Counted from the stretch's first letter, positions 1-6,988 are shown. The stretch is DNA of 7,720 bases from an uncultured Ellagibacter sp. (GCA_934613165.1 CAKTSW010000056.1:1-7720); one strand, 5' to 3'. Notes: generated from the letters alone by a model not told the origin. Numbers and translations are program-made.

Positions 1-1
1 C

Positions 2-358
2 CAGATGGGCAAGGTCGGTCGCCTCGGCAAGATCCTCGGCCCCCGTGGCCTTATGCCGAACCCCAAGCTCGGCACGGTGACCACCGACGTTGCCAAGGCC
101 ATCAAGGAGCTCAAGGGCGGCCGCGTGGAGTATCGCGCCGACCGTTACGGCATCGCGCATGTCATCATCGGCAAGGCCAGCTTCACCGCTGAGCAGCTCG
201 CCGAGAACTACGGTACCGTCTACGACGAAATCCTTCGCATGAAGCCGGCTGCCGCTAAGGGCAAGTACGTGAAGTCCGTTTCCGTGTCTTCCACCATGAG
301 CCCCGGCGTTGCCGTCGACTCTACCGTCACCCGTGCATACACTGGTGCAGCTGAATAG
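2..358 (+). CDS. rplA: 50S ribosomal protein L1, C-terminal part (5' end outside window)
   Basis: L1 binds 23S rRNA and forms the mobile stalk beside the ribosomal E site. In many bacteria it also represses translation of its own operon. The window holds about the last 118 codons, roughly half of the usual protein of about 235 residues. The L1 signature [11 protein letters not shown] is present near the start, followed by [11 protein letters not shown], a [14 protein letters not shown] strand, and the conserved C-terminal run [21 protein letters not shown]. The frame is open to the left edge, so the true start lies upstream. The gene ends in TAG and is followed 28 bases later by an intrinsic terminator, so it is the last gene of its transcript. 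In most bacteria rplJ and rplL follow rplA; here map follows instead. The family assignment is very secure. Confidence 0.97.
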   Translation, partial: QMGKVGRLGKILGPRGLMPNPKLGTVTTDVAKAIKELKGGRVEYRADRYGIAHVIIGKASFTAEQLAENYGTVYDEILRMKPAAAKGKYVKSVSVSSTMSPGVAVDSTVTRAYTGAAE

Positions 359-386
359 CTTATCGGCTACTCAATCTATCGAAAAG

Positions 387-418
387 AAGAGCGTGGCATT
401 CCGCCGCGCTCTTTTTTT
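387..418 (+). terminator. Rho-independent terminator after rplA
   Basis: An 11-bp stem (387-397 paired with 403-413, one T-G wobble) closes a five-base loop ATTCC and runs directly into an uninterrupted T tract at 412-418. It lies 28 bases after the rplA stop. The T tract sits just upstream of the predicted map promoter, so it should insulate map from ribosomal-protein transcription. Confidence 0.92.
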
Positions 419-432
419 ATATCGAATCGGAC

Positions 433-441
433 TGTTATACT
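433..441 (+). promoter_or_regulatory. Putative extended -10 promoter for map
   Basis: TGTTATACT at 433-441 fits an extended -10 element (TGn followed by TATACT, one mismatch from TATAAT). The base stretch 17 bp upstream is the terminator T tract, so there is no good -35 hexamer, which is usual for extended -10 promoters. Transcription would start about 450, leaving a leader of roughly 25 bases with a strong ribosome-binding site. It is placed between the rplA terminator and map. It is predicted by eye only. Confidence 0.55.
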
Positions 442-462
442 CGGGCGAGAGAATCTATTTTC

Positions 463-469
463 AAGGAGG
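463..469 (+). promoter_or_regulatory. Shine-Dalgarno site that sets the map start
   Basis: AAGGAGG is a near-perfect Shine-Dalgarno sequence. Two ATGs follow. The one at 471 is only one base away and opens a nine-codon frame that ends at TGA (498-500). The one at 476 is six bases away and opens the full methionine aminopeptidase frame, so 476 is the start. Confidence 0.85.
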
Positions 470-475
470 CATGGC

Positions 476-1264
476 ATGCGCAATTGGGGCGTGGTGTTGA
501 AAACCCCGAGCGAGATCGAGGCGATGAAGGAGGCAGGGCGGCTTTCCGCGAAGGTTCTGCGCCTTGTTGGCGAGCAGGTGAAGCCGGGCGTCTCCACACT
601 CGAGCTCGATCGATTTGCCGAGGAGGTCATCCGCAGCGAGGGCGGCATCCCCGCGTTCAAGGGCTACGGCAGCTTCCCCGGTTCCATTTGCGCCTCTGTG
701 AACGACCAGATCGTGCATGGCATCCCCTCCAAAGACGTCATCCTGTGCGACGGCGATATTCTTTCGGTCGACACCGGCGCGACCGTCGACGGCTGGGTCG
801 GCGACAACGCCTGGACGTTTCCGGTGGGGAAGATCTCCGAGGAGAAGAAGCGCCTTCTCGATGTGACCGAGAAATGCATGTGGTCGGGGCTCGATGCGGC
901 GCGCGCAGGCAACCATCTGGGCGATATCGGGCATGCCGTGCAATCGGTGGCCGAGGCGGCCGGGTTCGGCGTGGTCCGCGAGTACGTGGGCCACGGTATC
1001 GGCCGGGAAATGCACGAGGAGCCGAACGTCCCCAACTACGGGCATCGCCATTTCGGGCTGAAGCTCGAGGTGGGCATGGTGCTCGCGATCGAGCCTATGA
1101 TCAACGTCGGAACCGCCAAGACCCGCCAGGGCGACGACGGATGGCTTGTGCTCACGCGCGACGGCAAACCCTCGGCGCACTTCGAGAAGACGGTTGCGAT
1201 TACTGAGGAAGGCCCTGTCGTCCTGACGACCGAGCCCGGTTACCGCCGCCCGGTTTCGCACTGA
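476..1264 (+). CDS. map: Type I methionine aminopeptidase
   Basis: This is a cytosolic metalloenzyme that removes the initiator methionine from nascent proteins when the second residue is small. The 262-residue length is typical of bacterial type I enzymes without an N-terminal zinc-finger or SH3-binding extension. All expected active-site residues of the pita-bread fold can be seen: His81 in NDQIVHGIP, metal ligands Asp99 (SVDTGA) and Asp110 (VGDNAWTF), His173 (GHGIGREMHEEP), Glu206 (LAIEPMI) and Glu237 (HFEKTVAI), with His180 as the second histidine. The start at 476 is fixed by the Shine-Dalgarno sequence six bases upstream. The gene has its own predicted promoter, stands alone between two terminators and ends in TGA. 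Many bacteria have map in the secY-adk region of the ribosomal clusters, so a second map copy elsewhere in this genome is possible. Confidence 0.97.
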   Translation: MRNWGVVLKTPSEIEAMKEAGRLSAKVLRLVGEQVKPGVSTLELDRFAEEVIRSEGGIPAFKGYGSFPGSICASVNDQIVHGIPSKDVILCDGDILSVDTGATVDGWVGDNAWTFPVGKISEEKKRLLDVTEKCMWSGLDAARAGNHLGDIGHAVQSVAEAAGFGVVREYVGHGIGREMHEEPNVPNYGHRHFGLKLEVGMVLAIEPMINVGTAKTRQGDDGWLVLTRDGKPSAHFEKTVAITEEGPVVLTTEPGYRRPVSH

Positions 1265-1307
1265 GAACGCACGGCGGCGCATCTTGCCGGCAACCCCTGA
1301 ATCGAGA

Positions 1308-1356
1308 AAGGCCCTCGTCTTCACCGGCGCGATGCGCTAGGGGAGACGAGGGCCTT
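1308..1356. terminator. Shared terminator hairpin between convergent map and the ligase gene
   Basis: A perfect 13-bp inverted repeat (1308-1320, AAGGCCCTCGTCT, with 1344-1356) encloses a 23-base loop that itself holds a small GCGC-GAT-GCGC hairpin. It lies 44 bases after the map stop and 30 bases beyond the stop of the minus-strand ligase gene. The flanking T runs are short on both strands (CTTGTCTGTT on +, CTTTCTC on -), so it reads as a bidirectional terminator for the two convergent transcripts. The weak T tracts leave its efficiency uncertain. Confidence 0.8.
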
Positions 1357-1385
1357 GTCTGTTGGCCTTAGAAGCGGAAGGGGCG

Positions 1386-2678
1386 CTACTTCCGCTGCTT
1401 GCCGTCGGTGTCCCAGTAGAAGCGCTTGAACTTCCTGATCTGATTCACGTGCATAATCTTCGCCCAGAGGTTGTGAGACGCCGTGTCGGGCGCGTAATGC
1501 AGCGGGTAGGGATCGGCAGTGGTCTTGAGGCGATGCAGGGCTTCAGAGAGCCTTCTCTTGTTTTTCATGCTGCGCTTGAGCACGTAGGCCGGCACGCAGC
1601 AGTACACGAACGGGTCGTAGGCCTCATGGTAGGGGATGGCCTGCCCGAGCACGAACTCGCGCACGATGAGCTCGGCGAAGTTCTGGCCTCCGAGGCTCAT
1701 GTAGTAGGTGTTGCGCCCGCAGCGCGTGTTCACCTCGAAGAAGCGGAAGCTGCCATCGCGCTCGTCGTATTTGATGTCGAAGTTCGCCATGCCGCGGTAC
1801 CCGACGTGCTTCACGAACCTCTTCGCGCAGTCGATCACGCGCTTCTCGCATTCTCCCACGATGCAGACCGGGTTGCCGATCGCCGTGGGGTCGTGGTCCT
1901 GCAGGCACACCACGCCGCCCGACACGACGCGTACGTCGCCTGCGGCATCGGAGAACGTGGTGAGCGTGCGGATGGCGTCGTCGCCGCCGGGGATGAAGTC
2001 CTGCAGCACCATGAGGTTGTCGTACGACGACGCGCGGAGCGTTTTCCAGACGCGCGCCATCTCCTCGGCGTCTTCGATCTCGTAGATCTTGCGCCAGCCT
2101 TCAACCGTGGGCTCGGCGTCTTGGAACTGCGCGGAGTTCGACGGCTTCGCGATGAGCGGGAAGGGCAGCTCATCGAGCGGCAGCTCGTCGGGGCCGGCGT
2201 CGCTGCAGTCGAAGTACCAGGTTTTCGGGTAGGGGATGGAAAGCTCTTCGCAGATCTCGTAGAAGCGGCGCTTCTGGGTGATCTCGTCGAGCAGGTCGAA
2301 ATCGATGTAGGGGACGACGAGGCCCGCGGCCTTGAGGCGCTCTTTCCCGCTCGACAGCATGCGGGCGTGGCAGTCGTCGCACCCGAGAACGAGCGGCACG
2401 AACGCAGGGTTTTCCGCCTTGAGGTCGTGCGCGATTTCCTCGAGCGTGCGGTAGAGCACCGCGGCGTCGTGGATGTCGGGCGTAAGGCGGTAATCCGTGA
2501 AGCGGCTTGTCGAGAGCATCTTGATGTCCGCGGCGGCGAGCACGATCGTGCTTTCGATTCCGAAGGCGCGGTGAAGCTCGCGGACGTAGCTGTACGCGAG
2601 GATATCGCCTCCGACGACGATGGGTTTGAGCAGCGTTTTCACGTCGCTTTCGCTTTGGATGAGCGGTTTTGTCTCCAT
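1386..2678 (-). CDS. ATP-grasp carboxylate-amine ligase (possible peptidoglycan precursor ligase)
   Basis: ATP-grasp enzymes activate a carboxylate as acyl phosphate and join it to an amine or other nucleophile. The 430-residue protein has a preATP-grasp region (about 1-130; VVGGDILAYSYVRELH near 21-36), a nucleotide-binding lysine in PLIAKPS (Lys178), the strand VLQDFIPGGDD (224-234), and the metal-binding end NFDIKYDE...FRFFEVNTRCGRN, with Asp301, Glu315 and Asn317 as likely magnesium ligands. There is no signal peptide or membrane segment, so it should be cytoplasmic. The size and layout recall the D-aspartate ligase group that adds D-Asp to the stem-peptide lysine, but the substrate cannot be read from the sequence. 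The ATG at 2678 follows murJ by 43 bases on the same strand, so the two are probably cotranscribed. Its ribosome-binding site is weak (AAAGGG close to the ATG). The fold is sure; the peptidoglycan role is inference from the neighbour. Confidence 0.85.
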   Translation of the reverse strand: METKPLIQSESDVKTLLKPIVVGGDILAYSYVRELHRAFGIESTIVLAAADIKMLSTSRFTDYRLTPDIHDAAVLYRTLEEIAHDLKAENPAFVPLVLGCDDCHARMLSSGKERLKAAGLVVPYIDFDLLDEITQKRRFYEICEELSIPYPKTWYFDCSDAGPDELPLDELPFPLIAKPSNSAQFQDAEPTVEGWRKIYEIEDAEEMARVWKTLRASSYDNLMVLQDFIPGGDDAIRTLTTFSDAAGDVRVVSGGVVCLQDHDPTAIGNPVCIVGECEKRVIDCAKRFVKHVGYRGMANFDIKYDERDGSFRFFEVNTRCGRNTYYMSLGGQNFAELIVREFVLGQAIPYHEAYDPFVYCCVPAYVLKRSMKNKRRLSEALHRLKTTADPYPLHYAPDTASHNLWAKIMHVNQIRKFKRFYWDTDGKQRK

Positions 2679-2721
2679 GGCCCTTTCTTTCCCTGACGAA
2701 CCCGAAACGCGTGGGGAGCGT

Positions 2722-4683
2722 TTAGCGGCGGCGGAGCCTCCGTGCGACCTTCCCCACGAGACCGGTGATGAACGAAGCTTCTTCGATGTGCAGCTTGGCC
2801 GCGAGGCCGAACGTGACGATGAGGCTTAAGATGCCGCCGATCGCGACATAGGCGAACGCCTGCGCGAGCGAGCCGGTGAGCGCGCCCGCGAAGGTTTGCA
2901 GGGTCGTAAGCGCGCCCCAGCCGGCAAGCGCGCCGAGCCCGCCGAGCACCAAGCCCGAAAGCGTCGCCTTGAGGATGCGCTTCGAGCCGATGTGGCCGAG
3001 ATGAACGCGCAGGTAGACGAGCAGCGCTCCGTCGCCGACGAGGTAGAAGGCGGCGGACGCGAGCGCGATGCTCTCGATGGTGGCGGGGTTGGCGCTGCCG
3101 CTCGTCACCGTCCAGGCCGCAAGCGCGGTGAGCACGATTTGCACGGCGCCCGCAAGGAAGTTGAGCGCCGCGAACACGCCCATCTTGCGCAGGCTCGAGA
3201 AAACTTTCTGAAGGTAGGAGCTGATGCCGTAGAAGGGCAGGGCGAGCGCGAGCACGGCGAGGTAGCTCGCGATGCTCGAGATGTTTTCCATCGTGAACGC
3301 GCCGACGTGGTAGAGGGTGACGAGCGGCACCGAGAACACGATGAGGTAGAGCGCGAAGGGGACGAGCAGGAACATGATCTGCGCGCAGCCGCTCGATATC
3401 GCGTTCACGACGCCTCCCATGTCGCCGTCGGCCTTCATCTCGGAGAGCTCCGTGAACATCGCGGTCGTGATGGGAATCGCGAGGAAAGAGTACGGCAGCG
3501 TGTACCAAAGGCGCGCGTAGGCGAGCACCGAGGGGCCGTCGACGGCGAAACAGTAGGAGGCCGCGTTCATGACCGAGACCGTGGCGAACGAGATGATCAT
3601 GACGAGGAAGGTCGGCCCGCCGATCCCGAGCGTCTCGCGCAGCGCCGGGTCGCGCAGGTTCACGCGCGGCTTGAGGCGGATGCCGTTGCGCTTGAGGGCA
3701 GGCAGCTGGATCGCCATCTGGACGAACACGCCGAGGGGGTTGCCGATGGCGATGATGTAGAGCGCAAGCTCCTGGTTCAAGGGCGCCACGAAGGCGTAGG
3801 CGAGGAACGTCACGATGACGATGACGTTGTTCGCGACGGGCGCGATGGATGACCACAGATAGTCGCGATTGGCGTTGAGCAGCCCCGACACGATCGACGA
3901 GGCGCCATAGAACACGAGCTGGATGGCGAAGAACTGGAAGAAGAAGGTCGCCTGGGTCGTCTCGCTTTGGTCGGAGTAGAACGTCTGCGTGTAGATGACG
4001 AACGAGGGGAATATCATGCAGACGAGCGACAGCGCGCCGAGGAACAGCGTGACGATCGTGAGCAGGTTCGAGGCGTACTCGTTTCCGGCGGCATCGCCCG
4101 ATTTTTTCTTGACGGAGACGTAGACGGGTAGAAACGCCGTGACGAGCATGCCGCCCATGACGAGCTCGTAGAGCATGTTCGGCAGGTTGTTGGCCACCTG
4201 GTACGAGCTCGACAGGAACGACGATCCGAGCGCGAACGCCATGGCCCAGGTGCGCAAGAAGCCGGTGATGCGCGAGAAGAGCACGCAGACGCTCATGAGC
4301 GCAGCCGACGCGCCGACCGATTTCTTGCTCGCGGAGGCGGTTGCGGTTGCGGGCTGGGCACCGCTTACGGCCGTCGCGTTTGCGCCTGCGGCCTTGCGCG
4401 GCGCACCCTGCGTGGGATGCGCGCCCTGCACGTTCGCGGGCGTGCTCGTGGGCAGAGCCCCGCGCGTCTTGTCGACGCCGGCATGCTTGCTCACGATGGG
4501 GATTTGCGAGGTCTCGCCGGGCGCGGCTTTCGCCATGGCCGCCATGCGCTCTTCCCGCGCTGCAGCGATGAGCGTGCGGTCGACCCCGGCGTGCTTCGCC
4601 CGTTTCCGACAGTCGGTGCCCTCAGACCCCAAATCGCGCCTTTCCGCGCGCGTATGTTGAGCTCGTGCGAGCTTGTCTGACAT
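2722..4683 (-). CDS. murJ: Lipid II flippase MurJ (MviN family) with long N-terminal extension
   Basis: MurJ moves the peptidoglycan precursor lipid II from the inner to the outer face of the cytoplasmic membrane. From about residue 125 onward the protein is strongly hydrophobic, with many membrane segments as expected for the 14-helix MOP fold. Family landmarks are SRITGFLRTW in the first helix, LPNMLYELVMGG followed by TAFLPVY, and the later GNPLGVFVQMAIQLPALKRNGIRLKPR region. The YELVMGG loop resembles actinobacterial MviN rather than E. coli MurJ, where arginines stand at this place. The C-terminus is basic (VARRLRRR). I prefer the ATG at 4683 (653 residues), with GGTG six bases upstream; a TTG at 4695 or GTG at 4692 would add a few residues, and an ATG at 4545 preceded by GGGAAGAG would shorten it. 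The N-terminal stretch of about 120 residues is hydrophilic, Ala/Thr-rich and carries a repeated KHAGVD motif. It is followed by the ATP-grasp gene. Confidence 0.93.
   Translation of the reverse strand: MSDKLARAQHTRAERRDLGSEGTDCRKRAKHAGVDRTLIAAAREERMAAMAKAAPGETSQIPIVSKHAGVDKTRGALPTSTPANVQGAHPTQGAPRKAAGANATAVSGAQPATATASASKKSVGASAALMSVCVLFSRITGFLRTWAMAFALGSSFLSSSYQVANNLPNMLYELVMGGMLVTAFLPVYVSVKKKSGDAAGNEYASNLLTIVTLFLGALSLVCMIFPSFVIYTQTFYSDQSETTQATFFFQFFAIQLVFYGASSIVSGLLNANRDYLWSSIAPVANNVIVIVTFLAYAFVAPLNQELALYIIAIGNPLGVFVQMAIQLPALKRNGIRLKPRVNLRDPALRETLGIGGPTFLVMIISFATVSVMNAASYCFAVDGPSVLAYARLWYTLPYSFLAIPITTAMFTELSEMKADGDMGGVVNAISSGCAQIMFLLVPFALYLIVFSVPLVTLYHVGAFTMENISSIASYLAVLALALPFYGISSYLQKVFSSLRKMGVFAALNFLAGAVQIVLTALAAWTVTSGSANPATIESIALASAAFYLVGDGALLVYLRVHLGHIGSKRILKATLSGLVLGGLGALAGWGALTTLQTFAGALTGSLAQAFAYVAIGGILSLIVTFGLAAKLHIEEASFITGLVGKVARRLRRR
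4465..4488 (-). repeat. Second copy of the KHAGVDKT motif in the MurJ extension
   Basis: These bases encode KHAGVDKT. They match the copy at 4573-4596 at 19 of 24 positions when counted base by base. The two copies lie 108 bases (36 codons) apart in the same frame, in the hydrophilic N-terminal extension of MurJ. Confidence 0.75.
4573..4596 (-). repeat. First copy of the KHAGVDRT motif in the MurJ extension
   Basis: These bases encode KHAGVDRT, differing from the other copy by one Arg/Lys exchange at the protein level. Three of the five base differences are clustered in the Arg/Lys codon and the base beside it, while one of the others (Gly codon) and another (His codon) are silent. That pattern is what selection on the peptide would give. 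Confidence 0.75.
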
Positions 4684-4706
4684 GCAAAGCACCAATTCTC
4701 TTCGGA

Positions 4707-4712
4707 TATAAT
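4707..4712 (+). promoter_or_regulatory. Perfect -10 hexamer in the murJ-nadK divergent region
   Basis: TATAAT lies 35 bases before the nadK ATG. No good -35 hexamer stands at 16-18 bp; CTGACA at 4677-4682 is 24 bp away, which is too far. Read on the minus strand the same bases give ATTATATCC, which could contribute a weak -10 (TATATC) for murJ, so the two divergent promoters may overlap. This is a by-eye prediction. Confidence 0.5.
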
Positions 4713-4747
4713 CACTTCATCTTAGCAAACGGGAAGAAAGCCCTCTC

Positions 4748-5704
4748 ATGAACCTGCTTATCGTACGCAATAATTCCAACTCGCAAGCCATCGACGCGTC
4801 GCTTCTCCTTGCGACCTACCTTTCCACGCAGGGGATAGGGTTCGCGCTGTTCGACTCGTCGGATCTGGAGGGGCTCACTCCCAACGTGGAGGTGAGTCGG
4901 GTCCTTTCGCAGGGGGTCGATATGGCCGTGGTGCTCGGCGGCGACGGCACGATCCTGCGCACCGCGCGTGCGATCGGCGGCGGGGGCGTCCCGATACTGG
5001 GAATCAACTTCGGACGGCTCGGGTTTTTGGCGAACGAAAGCGACGACGGCGTGGTGGCGATCGTCGCGGCGGCCCTTGCGGGCGAAGTGAACGAGGAGCG
5101 TCGCGCGAACCTGCGCATCGACGTGGTGTGCCAGGGAGAGCGCGACCCGTGGGCCGATGACGCGTGCGGGACCGGCTCCTTTTCCGGCGCGTCTCGGGCG
5201 GATGACGGCGCGCCAGGGGAGGATGCCATAGCTTCCGCGCATGAAAGCGGCGGGCTGCATACGTTTTTCGCATTGAACGAGGCCGCCGTCACGCGCGGGG
5301 CGAACGGCCGCATCATCGACTTTACGCTGTCGATCTCGGACGCGCACATCGCCGACATGCGCGGCGACGGCCTTGTGGTCGCTACCGCCACAGGGTCGAC
5401 CGCCTATGCGCTTTCGGCGGGCGGTCCGCTCGTGGCGCCCGGCTTCGGCGGTCTGGTGACGGTGCCCATCGCGCCCCACACGCTCCATGCGCGCTCGTTG
5501 CTCACGGCCGAGAACGACGTGGTTGAGATGGACCTTTCGTCGAACGCGGCGGATAGGGAAGCGACGCTGTTCGTCGACGGCGACATGGCGTCGCTTCCCG
5601 CGCCGATCGAGCGCATGTACGTGCGCCGGGGGAGCGTCCCCACGACGCTTCTGCGCTACAAGAGCGAGAACTTCTACGAATACGCGAGCAAGGTGTTCTT
5701 CTAG
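4748..5704 (+). CDS. nadK: NAD kinase
   Basis: NadK phosphorylates NAD (from ATP or polyphosphate) to NADP in the cytosol. The 318-residue protein shows the family marks in order: LGGDGTIL with catalytic Asp65 in the GGDGT motif (64-68), ILGINFGRLGFLA (83-95), the NAD-binding ALNEAAV with Asn177-Glu178, MRGDGLVVATATGSTAYALSAGGP (204-227) with the GDG and TGSTAY motifs, and IAPHTLHARS (241-250). It is somewhat longer than most bacterial NAD kinases because of an extra Gly/Ser/Asp-rich stretch at about 130-170, just before ALNE. The ATG at 4748 is the first start in frame; the ribosome-binding site is weak (GGGAAGAAAG ending eight bases before). The gene is divergent from murJ and stands alone on its strand. 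Its TAG is only 18 bases from the panD stop, with no clear terminator between. In several actinobacteria nadK sits beside recN and TlyA genes; here it does not. Confidence 0.97.
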   Translation: MNLLIVRNNSNSQAIDASLLLATYLSTQGIGFALFDSSDLEGLTPNVEVSRVLSQGVDMAVVLGGDGTILRTARAIGGGGVPILGINFGRLGFLANESDDGVVAIVAAALAGEVNEERRANLRIDVVCQGERDPWADDACGTGSFSGASRADDGAPGEDAIASAHESGGLHTFFALNEAAVTRGANGRIIDFTLSISDAHIADMRGDGLVVATATGSTAYALSAGGPLVAPGFGGLVTVPIAPHTLHARSLLTAENDVVEMDLSSNAADREATLFVDGDMASLPAPIERMYVRRGSVPTTLLRYKSENFYEYASKVFF

Positions 5705-5722
5705 GGGCGGCGGCGCGAAAAG

Positions 5723-6109
5723 CTAGCCCGCGAGCTCCCCATGCCGTTCGTAGCGCGTTATGCGCTTCGGGGCGTTCTCTCCGTCGACGAGCACGACGCG
5801 AGGCGGGTTCTCGCTTGCTTCCTGTTCGGTCATGAGCGCATAGCACATGACGATGACCTTGTCGCCGACCGCGGCGCAACGGGCGGCGGCTCCGTTCAGG
5901 CATACGATGCCGCTTTCGCGCTCGCCGGCGATGACATAGGTTTCGAATCGGGATCCGTTATCGACGTCGACGACGGACACCTTCTCGTATTCCCTGATTC
6001 CGGCGGCTTCCATGAGCGTCTCGTCGATGGTGATGCTGCCGACGTAGTCGAGCTCGGCTTGGGTGACGGTGGCGCGATGGATCTTGCCCTTGAGCATATG
6101 CACGAGCAT
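5723..6109 (-). CDS. panD: Aspartate 1-decarboxylase proenzyme
   Basis: PanD decarboxylates L-aspartate to beta-alanine, the amine half of pantothenate. The proenzyme cleaves itself between Gly24 and Ser25, and the new N-terminal serine becomes the pyruvoyl cofactor. Here Gly24-Ser25 stand in DYVGSITID, at the same numbering as the E. coli enzyme. Other known active-site residues also fall at the same positions: Lys9 (MLKGKIHRA), Arg54, Thr57 and Tyr58 (RFETY), and Asn72 ([13 protein letters not shown]). The length of 128 residues is typical. The ATG at 6109 has a perfect AGGAGG six bases upstream; the ATG at residue 5 lacks this spacing. It is the last gene of the pan cluster, ten bases after panC, and is probably translationally coupled to it. 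Self-cleavage should work without anything unusual in the sequence. Confidence 0.98.
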   Translation of the reverse strand: MLVHMLKGKIHRATVTQAELDYVGSITIDETLMEAAGIREYEKVSVVDVDNGSRFETYVIAGERESGIVCLNGAAARCAAVGDKVIVMCYALMTEQEASENPPRVVLVDGENAPKRITRYERHGELAG

Positions 6110-6115
6110 GCGCTG

Positions 6116-6121
6116 CCTCCT
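6116..6121 (-). promoter_or_regulatory. panD ribosome-binding site overlapping the panC stop
   Basis: On the minus strand the sequence reads TAGGAGG: the panC stop codon TAG (6122-6120) shares bases with the AGGAGG of panD, six bases before the panD ATG. Ribosomes ending panC would be placed directly on the panD site, which points to coupled translation. Confidence 0.85.
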
Positions 6122-6974
6122 ACCTTTTTTTCGGGTCGAAGATGAAGTTGTCGATCAGGCGGGTTTTCCCGATGTAGACGGCCATGGCCACGAGCACCGG
6201 GCCTGCGGCGTCCTCAACCGGCTCGATGCCGTCCCACGACACCATCTCCACGTAGTCGACGCGCGCGAGCGGTTCGGCCTCGATGAGCGTGCGCATGGCG
6301 CCGCACACCGCGGTGGCGGAACGCTCGCCTGCATCCATGAGGCGCGTGCCCTCCGCGACGGCGCGGGAAAGCACGAGCGCCGCTGCGCGCTCGTCGGGCG
6401 AGAGGTAGGTGTTGCGCGAGCTTTTCGCGAGCCCGTCCGCCTCGCGGACGATGGGGCAGCCGACGATTCGCACGTTCATGTTCAAATCGCGCACCATGCG
6501 CCTCACGACGGCGAGCTGCTGGGCGTCCTTCTGGCCGAAGTAGGCGCGGTCGGCCTGCGAGATGCTCATGAGCTTCGCCACGACCGTGCACACCCCGCGG
6601 AAGTGCGTCGGGCGCGTCTTGCCGCAGAGCACGGAGGTGATCCCCTCGACGTTCACGAAGGTGCATGCGTCAGGCGCGTAAAGCTCGGAAGGCTCGGGAT
6701 GGAAGACGAGGTCGCCGCCGGCAGCCTCGATGAGCTTGCAGTCGGCCTCGAAATCGCGCGGGTAGGTGGCGAGATCCTCGTTCGGCGCGAACTGGATCGG
6801 GTTCAGGAACACGCTCACCATAACGCGGTCGCATTCGGCCGCCGCCCGCCTGATGAGGCTTTCGTGCCCCTCGTGCAGGTATCCCATCGTCGGGACGAGC
6901 CCGATCGTAAGCCCTTCGCGCTTCCACTGCGCTATCGTCTGTTTTGCCTGTTCAACCGTTGTTGCGATATTCAT
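6120..6974 (-). CDS. panC: Pantothenate synthetase (pantoate-beta-alanine ligase)
   Basis: PanC joins pantoate and beta-alanine to pantothenate, with ATP going to AMP and diphosphate through a pantoyl adenylate. With the ATG at 6974 the protein has 284 residues, close to the 283 of E. coli PanC. Motifs: [13 protein letters not shown] with the HIGH-like HEGH at 34-37, [18 protein letters not shown] (56-73), [16 protein letters not shown] (117-132), [16 protein letters not shown] (145-160), and [16 protein letters not shown] (181-196), which holds the KMSKS-like loop. AGAAGGG lies seven bases upstream of this ATG. The ATG at 7004 would add ten residues (MATEYEKGTD), has no ribosome-binding site and directly abuts the panB stop, so I reject it. 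The gene lies 30 bases after panB and ten bases before panD, in an evident operon. Confidence 0.97.
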   Translation of the reverse strand: MNIATTVEQAKQTIAQWKREGLTIGLVPTMGYLHEGHESLIRRAAAECDRVMVSVFLNPIQFAPNEDLATYPRDFEADCKLIEAAGGDLVFHPEPSELYAPDACTFVNVEGITSVLCGKTRPTHFRGVCTVVAKLMSISQADRAYFGQKDAQQLAVVRRMVRDLNMNVRIVGCPIVREADGLAKSSRNTYLSPDERAAALVLSRAVAEGTRLMDAGERSATAVCGAMRTLIEAEPLARVDYVEMVSWDGIEPVEDAAGPVLVAMAVYIGKTRLIDNFIFDPKKR

Positions 6975-6981
6975 ATCGGTG

Positions 6982-6988
6982 CCCTTCT
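6982..6988 (-). promoter_or_regulatory. Ribosome-binding site that sets the panC start
   Basis: AGAAGGG on the minus strand ends seven bases before the ATG at 6974. The upstream in-frame ATG at 7004 has only CTTTCCTAA before it. This site therefore decides for the shorter, family-length PanC. Confidence 0.75.

Noticed and set aside
471..500. ATG at 471 as the map start or as a leader peptide
   Set aside because: It is one base from the Shine-Dalgarno sequence, too close for initiation, and ends after nine codons in another frame.
461..1324. A 287-codon open frame antisense to map
   Set aside because: Map is unmistakable on the + strand. The antisense frame has no motif and would run through the terminator hairpin.
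1362..2696. A 444-codon open frame on the + strand, antisense to the ATP-grasp gene
   Set aside because: It mirrors the codons of the ligase gene on the opposite strand and is long only because of the high GC content. Its product is a low-complexity run rich in Val, Arg, Glu and Ala with no known motif.
2639..3856. A 405-codon open frame on the minus strand, in another frame across murJ
   Set aside because: The product is extremely rich in Arg, His and Pro, as expected of an out-of-frame reading of a GC-rich gene, while the overlapping frame is a clear MurJ.
5705..5722. A terminator between convergent nadK and panD
   Set aside because: I looked for a hairpin with a T tract in and around these 18 bases and found only short, poor GC-rich pairings, not enough to call.
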